40,354 nucleotides of DNA from a virus: positions 1 through 40,354 of the IMG/VR virus record IMGVR_UViG_3300027872_000013; one strand, 5' to 3'. Position 1 is the stretch's first letter. Each line of letters begins with the position of its first letter. A model generated the notes under the pieces. It made no database searches and was not told the DNA's origin. It worked only from the letters and a program-made list of their open reading frames with translations. A program made the position numbers and the translations under genes. Positions 27,039-35,995 of the stretch are shown in pieces.

Positions 27039-28233
27039 CGGTCAAAACGTCAAAGGCGCCGGCTCCTGACAAAAACAGCGGGTGCACCACCTGGTTGCGG
27101 TCGATAATCTCGCCGGCGCGCTCGGCGTCGGCATAGAGTCGATAGGCAAAAACCTCGGCCGGCTCGGTTTGATCCGGCGACACCGTGATAACCCGCGCCG
27201 CCGTGGCGCCCTTGGCCTTGATACTTTCCGAGCTCACAGCCAGTAGCGCGCGCAGCTCTCTAAAGGCGTCGTCATCGCCGGCGACGCTCGCGGCCTCGAG
27301 CTCGGCGTCGATCAGCTCGAGCAGCAGGTCGCGGGTTTCGGCCGCCTCGCGGTCGCTCACAAAAGCAATTTCACCGGCCGCCCGGGCTGCCTCAACCGCC
27401 CCCGCCCGGCGCGCCAGGCTGGCGAGCGCGTCCTGGTTTCGAGCGGCGCGGATACGGTTTACGGTAGAGCTCGAGGTGGACTGCAACGCGCGGTCGACGT
27501 CCGACACCTCGAGCATACGCTCAAACCGTAGTTTGGGGTCGGGCTCTAGCACGGCCAGGGCGCCGGTAACCGCGACCAGGCGCGGGCCGAGCTCCGAGGA
27601 CGTCCGCACCAGGCGCGCCGACTCGCCGATAATGGCGCGCAGCTCGAGCTGCACCTCGCTGGCTCCGCCGATAGCCTCGACCCGGTCGGCCACCCGGTCG
27701 AGCACGTCTACCACACCGCCCAGCACGAGCTCGCCCTCGGTTTGCAAAAACGAATTTCCCGTCAGGGTGTCAAACCCGAGGGTAAAGGCCTCCTCGATTG
27801 CCGAAATGACCGACTCGAGCACCGGGCCGAGCACCGGCACGTTGCCCCGTATCGGCGCCGGCACCACGTTAGAGCCGGCCTCGGCAAACTCGAGGTCGAA
27901 ACGAGCAAACGCGCCCTCGCGCATGTTTTCGGTCAGGCGGAATTGCTCACAAATTACCTGGCGGGTGCCGAGCCACCGGTCGACGTACTCGCCGGGCCCG
28001 GCTCGCTCGCAGGCGTCGAGCAGCGCGTCGCGGCGGGTGGTGTAATCGTCGCCAATCACAAACGCGCGCACCGAAAAACGGCGTGCCTTGCGGCCCAGGT
28101 CCTCGGTAAAGGGCACGTCGCGGCGTGGGTACTCGTGCACCACAGCGCGGCGGCCGGTGGCAAACCCGCGCTCGATAACGCCGAATTGGACGCCCCTGAA
28201 ACTGGCTTCCTCGAGCGTATCGCGCCAGCCCAC
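27031..28233 (-). CDS. DNA circularisation/tail protein gpN-like
   Basis: 400 residues, Mu gpN family (often named DNA circularisation protein). The N-terminal domain MGWRDTLEEASFRGVQFGV, RAVVHEYPRRDVPFTEDLG and FSVRAFVIGDDY is diagnostic, followed by the LLDACERAGPGEYVDRWLG segment. The C-terminal 250 residues are helical. In Mu it is a tail/baseplate component at the end of the tape measure. Directly follows the tape measure gene (2-nt gap). Confidence 0.88.
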   Translation of the reverse strand: MGWRDTLEEASFRGVQFGVIERGFATGRRAVVHEYPRRDVPFTEDLGRKARRFSVRAFVIGDDYTTRRDALLDACERAGPGEYVDRWLGTRQVICEQFRLTENMREGAFARFDLEFAEAGSNVVPAPIRGNVPVLGPVLESVISAIEEAFTLGFDTLTGNSFLQTEGELVLGGVVDVLDRVADRVEAIGGASEVQLELRAIIGESARLVRTSSELGPRLVAVTGALAVLEPDPKLRFERMLEVSDVDRALQSTSSSTVNRIRAARNQDALASLARRAGAVEAARAAGEIAFVSDREAAETRDLLLELIDAELEAASVAGDDDAFRELRALLAVSSESIKAKGATAARVITVSPDQTEPAEVFAYRLYADAERAGEIIDRNQVVHPLFLSGAGAFDVLTDG

Positions 28234-28235
28234 GG

Positions 28236-29705
28236 TTAAAAACCAGCGCCAGGCGCGAGCGTGAGCCCAGTCGATACGTCGAGCTCGAGGTTGCCTGCCG
28301 TGCTTTCCGCGCGCTCGACGCGTGGCGCGCGATCCTGCGCAATCGACACCTCGAGCCGGCCCGACAGGTTGCCACCCGCACCACCAGGTGCGAGGGCAGC
28401 CGCAGCACCAGGTGCCCGAGCGCCTAGCGCGGTGCCCGCTGTCGCCGCCACACCGGGCGGCGCAGCGGTATCGAACCCGAGCCGGGTTTTAATGAAATCC
28501 GGCAGCGCGTCGGCAAAGCCTGAAATGCCGCGCTTGAGGCTCGACCAAAATTCCTCAAACCAGAGTTTTAGCGGTTCCCAGCTTTTGCGCAGCTGATTCG
28601 CAGCCAGGCCCAAAATGGTCACGCCCGCAATGACCAGCCCTAGCGGTGTCAACAAAAACGCCGCCGCCAAGGCCAACACCGAAATAACCAGCTTGGTGGC
28701 AATGACCGCCGCGACGATTTTGATAACCCCCGCCATGCCGCCCAAAACCTCGGCGGTTTTTTCTATCCGAGGCAGCAGGTCGCGCACGACCGAGGCCGTG
28801 GTTTTAATTCCATCGACCAGCTTATTGAGCCCGTCGAGAAAATCCTTTTTGATTACCTCGCGGTTGACCAGCGACCACTTAAGGAAAGCCTGTGACGTTT
28901 CCAAAATCTCGGGCAACAGGTCGCCACCGATAGACAGCGCCAAGCCCTTAAACACCGCGCCAATATCGGTAAAAACGTCCTTTGTGATTTCGCCCTTGCG
29001 CACCGTTTCCTCGTCGAGCACAAACCCGAGCTCACGCGCGCGCTTTCGCATCTGGTCGAAAGGCTCGAGGCCGTCCTTTACCGCGTTGGCCATCAGCTGG
29101 CCGGTGCGCCCAAAGGCCGCGTTGGCCAGCGCTGCGCGGTCCATTGTATTTTCGGTTTCGGCCAGCTTCGTAATCAGCAAATCAAATGCCTCGGTGGCAT
29201 TGTCAGCGTTGACGAGCTGCGTCAAAAATTCCGTGTTGGTTTTTTGCAGGATGGTAAATAGCGTGCCGCTGCCAGCGCGCAGCTCGCCTATGGTTTTGCC
29301 GAGTTTGATTAGGCCCTTGTCGGTTTTTTCTTGAGACACGCCCGCGCGGTCGAATGCGAAACGGTACTCCTGCAAGGCCTCAACGCCGATGCCCGCAAAG
29401 TCGGCAGTTTTCGCGATTTCGTCGGTAGCGTCGACAAAGTTTTTGATAGCCGCCCCCCCTGCAGCGACCAGGGCGGTGCCGAGCAGCGCGGCGGTGCGTG
29501 TCAGGTTGGCCAGCTGGCGGCCGACGCCGAGTGCGGCAGCGCGCAGGCGCTTGAAACCCGAAACGCGGTCGAGGGTCCGCAGCCGCGCGGTCACCTGGCG
29601 TATTGGCTTTTGCATTTTGTCGATTCGCCGCGAAATCCTGGTCACCGGTGCGCTGATTTTATCAACGCCCGCCAGTACCAGTTTGAGCGGCTTTAGTCGC
29701 GGCAT
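28236..29705 (-). CDS. Tail tape measure protein (489 aa)
   Basis: 489 residues. The N-terminal part is basic and helical (KISAPVTRISRRIDKMQKPI). A hydrophobic segment AALLGTALVAAGGAAIKNF around residues 74-92, the FAGIGVEALQEYRFAFD and AFGRTGQLMANAV motifs, and a membrane-like cluster at about 335-375 (VAAVIATKLVISVLALAAAF) are typical of tape measure proteins. Its short length predicts a short tail, on the order of 70-75 nm by the usual 0.15 nm per residue. It overlaps the frameshift gene's 3' end by 44 nt. Confidence 0.88.
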   Translation of the reverse strand: MPRLKPLKLVLAGVDKISAPVTRISRRIDKMQKPIRQVTARLRTLDRVSGFKRLRAAALGVGRQLANLTRTAALLGTALVAAGGAAIKNFVDATDEIAKTADFAGIGVEALQEYRFAFDRAGVSQEKTDKGLIKLGKTIGELRAGSGTLFTILQKTNTEFLTQLVNADNATEAFDLLITKLAETENTMDRAALANAAFGRTGQLMANAVKDGLEPFDQMRKRARELGFVLDEETVRKGEITKDVFTDIGAVFKGLALSIGGDLLPEILETSQAFLKWSLVNREVIKKDFLDGLNKLVDGIKTTASVVRDLLPRIEKTAEVLGGMAGVIKIVAAVIATKLVISVLALAAAFLLTPLGLVIAGVTILGLAANQLRKSWEPLKLWFEEFWSSLKRGISGFADALPDFIKTRLGFDTAAPPGVAATAGTALGARAPGAAAALAPGGAGGNLSGRLEVSIAQDRAPRVERAESTAGNLELDVSTGLTLAPGAGF

Positions 29706-30152
29706 GGCTTATCCGGTCCGCCTGTCGACACCAGCGCAGGAAATCGCCCGGCGTCAATCCCCAAATTTCGCTTGGCTGTATATGAAAAAATGCCGCCAGC
29801 TCGGCGGCGGCTTCCCAAAGGTCCGCAGGCGCTAACCTGGCGGCCCATCCTCCGTCAAGAAGTCGCCAAAAAAAACCTCGGCGACCCCCTGGCACCTAAT
29901 GAAATCGCGCGGGTGCATTTTGTGCACGTCGGCAGGGGATAGGTTGGTCATACGAGACACCAGGGCGATGCTTTTCGCGACGTCGCCCTTGTGTTGGTCC
30001 ATGACCTTGAGCATTGCGACGGTAGGCTCGACAAACTCGAGCCGCTCGACCAGCTCGCCGTCGGGTCGGCCAATCGGCCGCGCGAGCGTAAACCCGGCCT
30101 CTCTCCATTCGAGCTCGAGCTCATTGGTTGCGGTGGGTGTTTCTTCTTCCAC
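29662..30152 (-). CDS. Tail assembly chaperone, -1 frameshift product (GT-like, 163 aa)
   Basis: Extended form of the 106-aa chaperone. At GAG GTT TTT TTT GGC (eight T on the coding strand, 29868-29875) a -1 slip leads directly into an open frame reading WRLLDGGWAARLAPADLW and on to HIQPSEIWGLTPGDFLRWC, ending 43 nt inside the tape measure gene. The joined product is 95 + 68 residues. Both frames are conserved-looking and placed exactly where lambda G/GT, P2 E/E' and Mu gp41/42 lie: between tube and tape measure. Established role: chaperones coat the tape measure during tail assembly. Slippage itself is inferred. Confidence 0.75.
29832..30152 (-). CDS. Tail assembly chaperone, zero-frame product (G-like, 106 aa)
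   Basis: 106 residues: an N-terminal beta-rich region (LEWREAGFTLARPIGRPDGE), FVEPTVAMLKVMDQHKGDV and a conserved-looking LVSRMTNLSPADVHKMHP motif seen in phage tail chaperones (Mu gp41-like/gpE type). GTG start preceded by AGGGGGATAC. It ends with TAG 11 codons after the slippery T run. Confidence 0.82.
   Translation of the reverse strand: MEEETPTATNELELEWREAGFTLARPIGRPDGELVERLEFVEPTVAMLKVMDQHKGDVAKSIALVSRMTNLSPADVHKMHPRDFIRCQGVAEVFFGDFLTEDGPPG
29868..29877 (-). promoter_or_regulatory. Slippery sequence, T8 run for -1 frameshift
   Basis: Coding strand GGTTTTTTTT; the zero-frame codons GTT TTT TTT contain the T TTT TTT heptamer, a known -1 slippery type. No obvious pseudoknot was identified downstream, but GC-rich pairing segments are present. 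Confidence 0.75.
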
Positions 30153-30170
30153 GTATCCCCCTGTCGGCCG

Positions 30171-30542
30171 TTATGCGGCCAGGATTTCCTCGGCACTATC
30201 GCCCACAAATCGGGTTTCGATAGTGCCCTCCTCGCTGCCCGAGGTTGCCGGCGAGGCCTGCGAAGCCTTGCGCAACACCACCGCCTTGCCGTTGGCGAGC
30301 TCGGCCACCACCGTGGCGTCGTTTACCTGGGCGAGGGCCTGCGTGTCGAGGTCGCCCCGGTCGCGTATTTCGAGCTCCATTAGCGACGTGCCAGGCGTGA
30401 CCTTGAAACCGTGAAACCGATCCGCGCCGATGAGCTCCTCGAGAATATCCTCGCCCAGCGAATAGGCGATATTTCCCACCACGTCGAAACGGATTCCGTC
30501 GATTGTCAGCGCGAGCAAACCCGCGCGCCTGAGCGATGCCAT
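30171..30542 (-). CDS. Tail tube protein (gpM-like)
   Basis: 123 residues of the Mu gpM/tail-tube family: MASLRRAGLLALTIDGI, FDVVGNIAYSLGEDILEEL, then ADRFHGFKVTPGTSLMELEI and DATVVAELANGKAVVL, the beta-barrel core. The ATG at 30542 is chosen because GAGGGGGG lies 8 nt upstream; an upstream frame would read into the intergenic DNA. Follows the sheath gene, the normal order. Confidence 0.88.
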   Translation of the reverse strand: MASLRRAGLLALTIDGIRFDVVGNIAYSLGEDILEELIGADRFHGFKVTPGTSLMELEIRDRGDLDTQALAQVNDATVVAELANGKAVVLRKASQASPATSGSEEGTIETRFVGDSAEEILAA

Positions 30543-30586
30543 GTCTGTGCCCCCCTCGAGGCGCGCACGCGCGCCGGGTTTTTGGT

Positions 30587-32053
30587 TTAGAGTCGGAACT
30601 GCAGCAGCGTGCCGACCTGCCGCAGCTGATTGACCAGGTCGGGCGGCAGCAAAATGTCGAGCCGGTCGGGGTTGGTGGTGTTGCGCTCGACGATCAGGTC
30701 GGCTTTGAATTGCGACACGTTTTCGACATAGCCGGCCTGTTCCCAATCGCGGAAAATCGCGATTGCCTCGGACCTCGCGAGCTGCGGCGTAACGACCGCC
30801 TGGCCGCTGCCGATTTCCGCGTCATCGCCGGCCAGCTTGTGCCGGCCAAACTTCGTCGAAAACCTCGAGCGGAATTGAGCGCGCAGCAGCGAAAGCGTCA
30901 GCTTGGTGTTCAGGTTGAGGTAGGCGGTGTCAGGATTCGATGCCGGGTCGGTCTGGTAGGTGGTGATAAGCCTTTGAATCCGCATGACGCCGGCTTCGTC
31001 GGCCTCGAGGGTCGAAATGCCGTTGTGCAGCAGCGTGTCGAGCTCCGAAAGCGTCGGCCGGTCCTCCTGCCGAGGTGCCAGGATGCCCGCCAGCGGCAGC
31101 GTTTGAAACGGCCGCGCCGGGTCCTGGTTTCCCTTGTCTGCGACCTGGCCGAGTACCGCACCCACCAGCGAGGCCGCGAGGGCCTCGACGGCGGTGCCGC
31201 CGACAATGACCGACTGTTCGGAATTGCGCGCGCCCCCTAGGGTGACGCTGTCGGTAATGTTTTGGTTTGTGGCCGCCACCACCGTGCCGTCGTTTTGGCG
31301 AATCGGGCCCCACCGGTCGACCAGCTCGACCTCGAGCGCGGCCACCTCGACGGGGTCGCGGTGCGGAAAACCGATCAGGTGGTATTGGGTTTCGCCCAGG
31401 CCCGCCAGCAACGTGCTGACCGCATAGGTGCCCACGCCGGGCGTGGTGGCCGCAAACGCGCCAATGGTGATACCCGCGGGCAGCTCCTCGCCCTGGTGGA
31501 AATTGATTCGCACCGGCATATCGTCGCCGTCGACGCCAGCCCATTTGACCGTCAGGCTGAGCAGCCCGGCGACGTTGGCCGCCGTCACCGGTAGCGTGCT
31601 GTCGGCGTTTACTGCCAACACCACCGCCGCCGCAACTTCGGTTTCGGTATCGCCCGAGGCCACGTTGACCGCGATTCGCTCGCCGTCGACATAGAGGAAA
31701 ACCGTCCCGGCTGCCGTGGCGGTGCCCACAAACGTAGCTGCGATAATGGCCGCCGTGCCGCTCGAATCCCACGGTACCGCCCACACCTCCGTGAAGCGGT
31801 TATTGGCGCGAAATTTCCGGTACATGCGTGTCAGCTGACCGCCAGCGCCAAACAAAAGCTCGGCCTGGGCCTGGTTTGTGAGCAGCAGCGGCACGGCCTC
31901 GGTAGCGCTGCCGGCCACGGTGGCGTTGACGCCCATCAGCAACACTTTGAAGGGCACCACGTCGAGGCCCTGCACCGCGCGCGACGGGTCAAATTCGACG
32001 TGCACGCCCGGCGTGCGCAGCGTTACGGGAAAACTCGAAAATGAAATTGGCAT
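30587..32053 (-). CDS. Contractile tail sheath protein (gpL-like)
   Basis: 488 residues, Mu gpL-type sheath. MPISFSSFPVTLRTPGVHVE and VPFKVLLMGVNATVAGSA at the N-terminus, then a variable domain and the C-terminal family segment ATNQNITDSVTLG, IGSGQAVVTPQLARSEAIAI, FRDWEQAGYVENV and FKADLIVERN that forms the interlocking sheath core. It defines the virus as a myovirus. RBS GGAGGGGT. Confidence 0.93.
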   Translation of the reverse strand: MPISFSSFPVTLRTPGVHVEFDPSRAVQGLDVVPFKVLLMGVNATVAGSATEAVPLLLTNQAQAELLFGAGGQLTRMYRKFRANNRFTEVWAVPWDSSGTAAIIAATFVGTATAAGTVFLYVDGERIAVNVASGDTETEVAAAVVLAVNADSTLPVTAANVAGLLSLTVKWAGVDGDDMPVRINFHQGEELPAGITIGAFAATTPGVGTYAVSTLLAGLGETQYHLIGFPHRDPVEVAALEVELVDRWGPIRQNDGTVVAATNQNITDSVTLGGARNSEQSVIVGGTAVEALAASLVGAVLGQVADKGNQDPARPFQTLPLAGILAPRQEDRPTLSELDTLLHNGISTLEADEAGVMRIQRLITTYQTDPASNPDTAYLNLNTKLTLSLLRAQFRSRFSTKFGRHKLAGDDAEIGSGQAVVTPQLARSEAIAIFRDWEQAGYVENVSQFKADLIVERNTTNPDRLDILLPPDLVNQLRQVGTLLQFRL

Positions 32054-32056
32054 TGC

Positions 32057-32263
32057 TTACCCCTCCTGTGTCGCGGCGGCGCCGCGCTTGGCCCGTGCAG
32101 GCTTTGCCTTTGCCGGGTCGGTAATAGTCAAATCGCCGTCAGCCGCTCGGCGAATCCAATAAATTGATTCGTTTACCTCGCAGCCCTCCTCGGGCACGCG
32201 TCGGCTAGAGCTCGCAAACACTGGCCGTTTGCCGGGTTTCGGTTTTACGAAAATGCGCCGCAT
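32057..32263 (-). CDS. DUF2635 protein (Mu gp38-like)
   Basis: 68-residue protein with the DUF2635 pattern: FVKPKPGKRPVF, RRVPEEGCEV, SIYWIRRAADGDL, then a Lys/Ala-rich tail. Found directly upstream of the sheath gene in Mu-like phages; role unknown but linked to tail assembly by position. Confidence 0.82.
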   Translation of the reverse strand: MRRIFVKPKPGKRPVFASSSRRVPEEGCEVNESIYWIRRAADGDLTITDPAKAKPARAKRGAAATQEG

Positions 32264-32273
32264 TCGGCCCCCC

Positions 32274-32858
32274 TCAAGGTGCTGTTAGGTCGACAGTATC
32301 GACCGCGTCGACGGTGTCGGCGGTGTCCTCGACCAGGTCGTAGGTAACCTGTAGCGTGTCGAGGTCAGGCACCAAAATAGAATCATCCTGCTGAGTGTGG
32401 TAAATCGCATCCCACCGCATACGCAAAGCGCCCAGCGTTATGGCACCGTCGCGCACCGGCTCGGTGCGCTCGACAAACCCCAGCTCGAGGTCCTCGAGCC
32501 GCTCGCCCAGGCGGTCGTCGATCTCGACCAGGCTTTCGACCTCGGCCGAAATCACGTCGAGCACGTCGTCGAAATCCTCGCGGACCTGGGCGACGAGCTC
32601 GACCCAAATTTGCAGCGTGCGCCGGGTTTCGGGCGGCGCAGCATTGAAAGCCTCGAGCTCCTCGTCGCCCGAATAAATCAGGATTGCCGGCAACACGTCC
32701 TGGCGCAGCGTGCCGTCGGCGTCGTGCATGGCCAGGGGGAAAATCCGCGAGCGGTAAACCCGCTGGCCTGCCAGGGTCGCGCCCTTGATTGCCTGCTCGA
32801 ATCCGCGTCGGATTTCAATTCGGGCCAGGGCACCTAGAAAGGGCGGCAGGTCGGCCAT
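32274..32858 (-). CDS. Tail terminator protein, gpU-like
   Basis: 194 residues. RRGFEQAIKGATLAGQRVYR, PAILIYSGDEELEAFN and LQIWVELVAQVREDFDD resemble lambda gpU-type terminators that cap the tube and set its end. The C-terminus is Asp/Thr/Val-rich. It directly follows the FII-like gene (1-nt overlap at 32858) with no Z-like gene between. Confidence 0.7.
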   Translation of the reverse strand: MADLPPFLGALARIEIRRGFEQAIKGATLAGQRVYRSRIFPLAMHDADGTLRQDVLPAILIYSGDEELEAFNAAPPETRRTLQIWVELVAQVREDFDDVLDVISAEVESLVEIDDRLGERLEDLELGFVERTEPVRDGAITLGALRMRWDAIYHTQQDDSILVPDLDTLQVTYDLVEDTADTVDAVDTVDLTAP

Positions 32859-33193
32859 CAGCGCAGCTGCTCGAGCTCGAGCCGCGCGCCGCCGTCGCCG
32901 TCAGGCTGCACGCTGCGCACCACGTAAACCAGCGCCCCCACCGAAATCTCGGCGTCCTGTAGCGGCAGCGCACCGACCACGTCGGTAAAATCCTGCAGGC
33001 GAACCCCTACAGCGGGCACGGTGGTGTCAACTGGTACCCCCGTGTCGAGGTCAACCGCGGCGTGCTCCGCGTCAAAAATGGCGCGGATTGCAAACGCGGT
33101 AGGCGACCCGGGCGGCGTATAGGTAACGTCGCCGTGGTCGAAAACCTCGACAGCGGGCACTAGCGCGCAATCGGCGAGCTCTGGCCAGGCCAT
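32858..33193 (-). CDS. Head-tail joining protein, FII-like
   Basis: 111 residues. Beta-rich: ELADCALVPAVEVFDHGDV, VDTTVPAVGVRLQDF, LVYVVRSVQPDGDGGAR, as in lambda gpFII/phage attachment proteins that bind the portal vertex. The ATG at 33193 (TCGAGGTTTTCC before it) is preferred to an ATG 36 nt upstream. Confidence 0.7.
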   Translation of the reverse strand: MAWPELADCALVPAVEVFDHGDVTYTPPGSPTAFAIRAIFDAEHAAVDLDTGVPVDTTVPAVGVRLQDFTDVVGALPLQDAEISVGALVYVVRSVQPDGDGGARLELEQLR

Positions 33194-33244
33194 CGGAAAA
33201 CCTCGAGGCCGGCGTGCAGCGGGTGCCACACGCCGGCCAGGGGG

Positions 33245-33586
33245 TTAGAGGTCAATTCCCATGCCTGTCAAGACCACGTCGACCACCAGCACGCCGTTTC
33301 CGGCGGCAATGGTCGCAAAACCGACCAGCTTGTGCGTGCTGGCGATGAGCGTCAACCGGTCGTTTCCGTCGTCCCAATAGAGCAGGGCGCCAGGTGTAAC
33401 CACGTCGGTGGTCAGTTTGGGCAAGGTCCACACACCTGTGCGTTTCACTTGCAGGTCGGCACCGCTCAGCACCGTGCTGAGTGCCACGCCGAAAAGTTTT
33501 CCGACCAGCACACCGTCACCGGTGGTTTTGTCGGCCGGCGCGATGAGCTCGAGCACGTCGCCCTTTTGCACGAAATTGTCAGCCAT
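33245..33586 (-). CDS. Capsid cement/decoration protein (DUF2190)
   Basis: 113-residue DUF2190 family protein: MADNFVQKGDVLELIAPADK start, DGVLVGKLFGVAL, TGVWTLPKLTTDVVTPGALL, YWDDGNDRLT and terminal VVDVVLTG. The family stabilises expanded capsids, and it follows the capsid gene in many phages. Firm assignment. Confidence 0.88.
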   Translation of the reverse strand: MADNFVQKGDVLELIAPADKTTGDGVLVGKLFGVALSTVLSGADLQVKRTGVWTLPKLTTDVVTPGALLYWDDGNDRLTLIASTHKLVGFATIAAGNGVLVVDVVLTGMGIDL

Positions 33587-33694
33587 TGCTTTGGTTCTCC
33601 CGTGATCGCTGCGCGCAATGGTGCAGCAAACGAAATGCCGCCGGCATGGTCAGCCCAGGCCGGCGGCGGTGTCAATCAATCAGGCGCGTTTTTT

Positions 33695-35992
33695 CTACGG
33701 GCCGTCGTTTTTGTAGAGGCCCCTGTGGTCGATAGCCTTCACGCCGAAATCGAGCCGTGCCTTGAGCTCGACACCGTCGACCTCAAAGCCCTGCCGCGAT
33801 TCCGTCATTAGGCCCTCTTCGCCCTCGAGGAACGCATACTCGACGGTGTCGATTGCCGCCGGATCGCCCGACAGATACCAGGCGGTCGGGGAATCCGCGT
33901 CGAGCCGTGGTTCGGCGATGGGCTCGAGCGTGCCCGCAAACGGGTTTGTGTCCGTCGTGGCACCTGGCCGCAGCATCGACTCCGAAATGGGCGCCACCGT
34001 TTGCTGTGCGACGGTTTCGAGTGCCGCCGGCACGATCAGGAAACGAGGCGCGATATTCAGGATTGAATCGGTATTGAGCCCCGTCTGCAGCCGCATGAGC
34101 GCCCGCGCGACCCCCAGGCTGGCAATCGAAATCGCCGTCCCCGGGCCCGTGGTCAGGTTGCCGTGTGCGGCAGCGAACAACGCCACACCGTCGGCCATAT
34201 TGGCGTTTGCGGTAACTACCGCATACACCAGCGTGCTCTCGAGGTCGGCCGAGGCCCTGCCGAAAATGGCCGGCTGGCGGGCGAGCGCGTCCATGTCGTC
34301 GTTGACGATAAGCTGACGCGTCAGCCCGACAATCAGGCCATACGTTACCAGGGCGTAAACCTCGGCTGAATCGGCGACCTCGGCGTAACGAAACTCACCG
34401 TGCTCGCCGACCTCGACCAGCGGCGACGCCTGGCCGAACTGCACCCGGCTGGCCGGCTTGAAATCGGGCAACGTTGCCCGACGGCACCAGGCCGTAAACG
34501 TCCTGGGTGCACCGGTGTAGGCGTCGCGCAGGCTCTTGTTTGCGACGTTGGCCACGACGTTGGGCAGGTCGGAACCGCCAACCGTGATTGCCCGGCCCAC
34601 CATTTCCATTTTGGACATGCCGCGCGCGGTTTCACCCGTGCGCTCGAGGCAAGCCCTTGAGATTTCCACCAGCGACATGCCGACGAAATCGCGGCCCGGC
34701 TCGGTCATTTCGTAGCGCCCCGGGTCGTGGCGGTGCAGCAGCGCGGCCGTCATCGCCTCGCGCCGTGTTACGTCCTCCTCGAGGCCCCCGCGAGGCATGA
34801 GCCCCGCGCTACGTGCCGGCAGCGCGTCAGACGCGCTCGCCAGCTGCTCGAGGACCTCGGCGCGTGCGGCGTCGAGGGTCAGGTCGGCCCTGGCCACCAT
34901 TTCGTCGCCCACGCTGACCTCGAGCCCCGCCTGCCTTACGGCCGTGCGGATACCCCCTGCCCTGGCCCGCTCGGCCTCGGCGCCCGCGTTGCGTGCGGCG
35001 TCGACGTCGGCCTGGGTCGGCCCTGCCGGTGCCGGCGCTGCCGGCTCCACCTCGAGCCCAGCGGCGCGGACGGCCTCGCGGCCGGCATCGTCGAGGAGCT
35101 CGTGCAGGGTGTATTTGTAATCGAGCGCGCGGATTTCTTCCGTCGCCCCGGTGCTGCGGATTTTGACGCGGATCATGGTTACCCCCTCCCGGGTTTGTTG
35201 AGGCGCGAGACTCGCCGCGCGTGAAATTGGCACACTGACCAGGCACCGCGTGGGTGCCCTGTCATGGTTTCGAACCGTGGCCCCAGCGTCGGCGCCAACG
35301 GGCGTCGAGCTGACCTCTAGCGGCGTCCAATGGCGCGCCACGTAGAGCGGTGCGTCGAGGTCGAGCTCGCGGCCCTCGTCGCTGCGGTCGTCGATTCGCT
35401 CGTAATGCTGGACGGAATAGCCGACCGAAACCTGGCGCAAAATGCCGTCGGCGACGTCGCGCTCGATAGGCGCGACGTCCTCGCGCTGTGAAAACCGCGC
35501 TTTGGCAATCCCCGCCCAGGCCTTTGGTTTGCCGTCCTCGGCCCGGGCCAGGTAGCCAGGCAGCGCCCGGCCGGCGTTCTCGTCGAGCTCCTCGAGCCAG
35601 CCTTTTTCAATCACGCCCAGCACGTCGCCAACCGACCAGCGCGAGTGGCTATTGAGGAAAGGCGCCCCCTCGAGGCGCGACAGGTCGACCGCCTCGGGCG
35701 TAACGTCGAGCTCCTCGTAGTAATCGCCGTCCCAACCGCGCCGCATGACCCGCGCGCCGGTGGTAAACGTAACCTCGACCGTGTGCCGGTCGCCGTCGTA
35801 GCTCGAGCCGATAACCGGCGCCTCGCGGACCATTGCGCCGAGGTCGAGCTGCTGCTGCGCCACCAGGCCGCCGCGCCGGCCGTAGTGCAGGTGCGCCTCG
35901 CGTCGGGTCAGCAGCACGCGGTGCAGGCGGGCGTCAAATTCGCCCTCGGTAATTTCGCGAATGTCGCCGCCGAGTATTAGCTGCACGAGCAT
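33695..35992 (-). CDS. Prohead protease / major capsid protein fusion (765 aa)
   Basis: Fusion of an S78-type prohead protease (residues about 50-240) with scaffold-like coiled-coil (about 300-400) and a Mu gpT-like HK97-fold capsid protein (about 420-765). Protease: His116 in FLNSHSRW and Ser189 in RQVSVGYSV are the likely catalytic pair. Capsid: DLPNVVANVANKSLRDAY, ESTLVYAVVTANANMADG and ILNIAPRFLIVPA. A strong ribosome binding site and in-frame ATG at 35176 (MIRVKIRSTGATEE) lie between the domains, so a separate 493-aa scaffold-capsid protein could be made. This family fusion is known in other phages. Confidence 0.88.
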   Translation of the reverse strand: MLVQLILGGDIREITEGEFDARLHRVLLTRREAHLHYGRRGGLVAQQQLDLGAMVREAPVIGSSYDGDRHTVEVTFTTGARVMRRGWDGDYYEELDVTPEAVDLSRLEGAPFLNSHSRWSVGDVLGVIEKGWLEELDENAGRALPGYLARAEDGKPKAWAGIAKARFSQREDVAPIERDVADGILRQVSVGYSVQHYERIDDRSDEGRELDLDAPLYVARHWTPLEVSSTPVGADAGATVRNHDRAPTRCLVSVPISRAASLAPQQTREGVTMIRVKIRSTGATEEIRALDYKYTLHELLDDAGREAVRAAGLEVEPAAPAPAGPTQADVDAARNAGAEAERARAGGIRTAVRQAGLEVSVGDEMVARADLTLDAARAEVLEQLASASDALPARSAGLMPRGGLEEDVTRREAMTAALLHRHDPGRYEMTEPGRDFVGMSLVEISRACLERTGETARGMSKMEMVGRAITVGGSDLPNVVANVANKSLRDAYTGAPRTFTAWCRRATLPDFKPASRVQFGQASPLVEVGEHGEFRYAEVADSAEVYALVTYGLIVGLTRQLIVNDDMDALARQPAIFGRASADLESTLVYAVVTANANMADGVALFAAAHGNLTTGPGTAISIASLGVARALMRLQTGLNTDSILNIAPRFLIVPAALETVAQQTVAPISESMLRPGATTDTNPFAGTLEPIAEPRLDADSPTAWYLSGDPAAIDTVEYAFLEGEEGLMTESRQGFEVDGVELKARLDFGVKAIDHRGLYKNDGP
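35174..35190 (-). promoter_or_regulatory. Internal ribosome binding site and ATG within the protease-capsid frame
   Basis: Coding strand GGGAGGGGGTAACCATG; the ATG (35176) is in frame with the upstream gene, codon 273. Such an AGGGGGTAAC box precedes other genes in this genome. Confidence 0.7.
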
Positions 35993-35995
35993 GTT

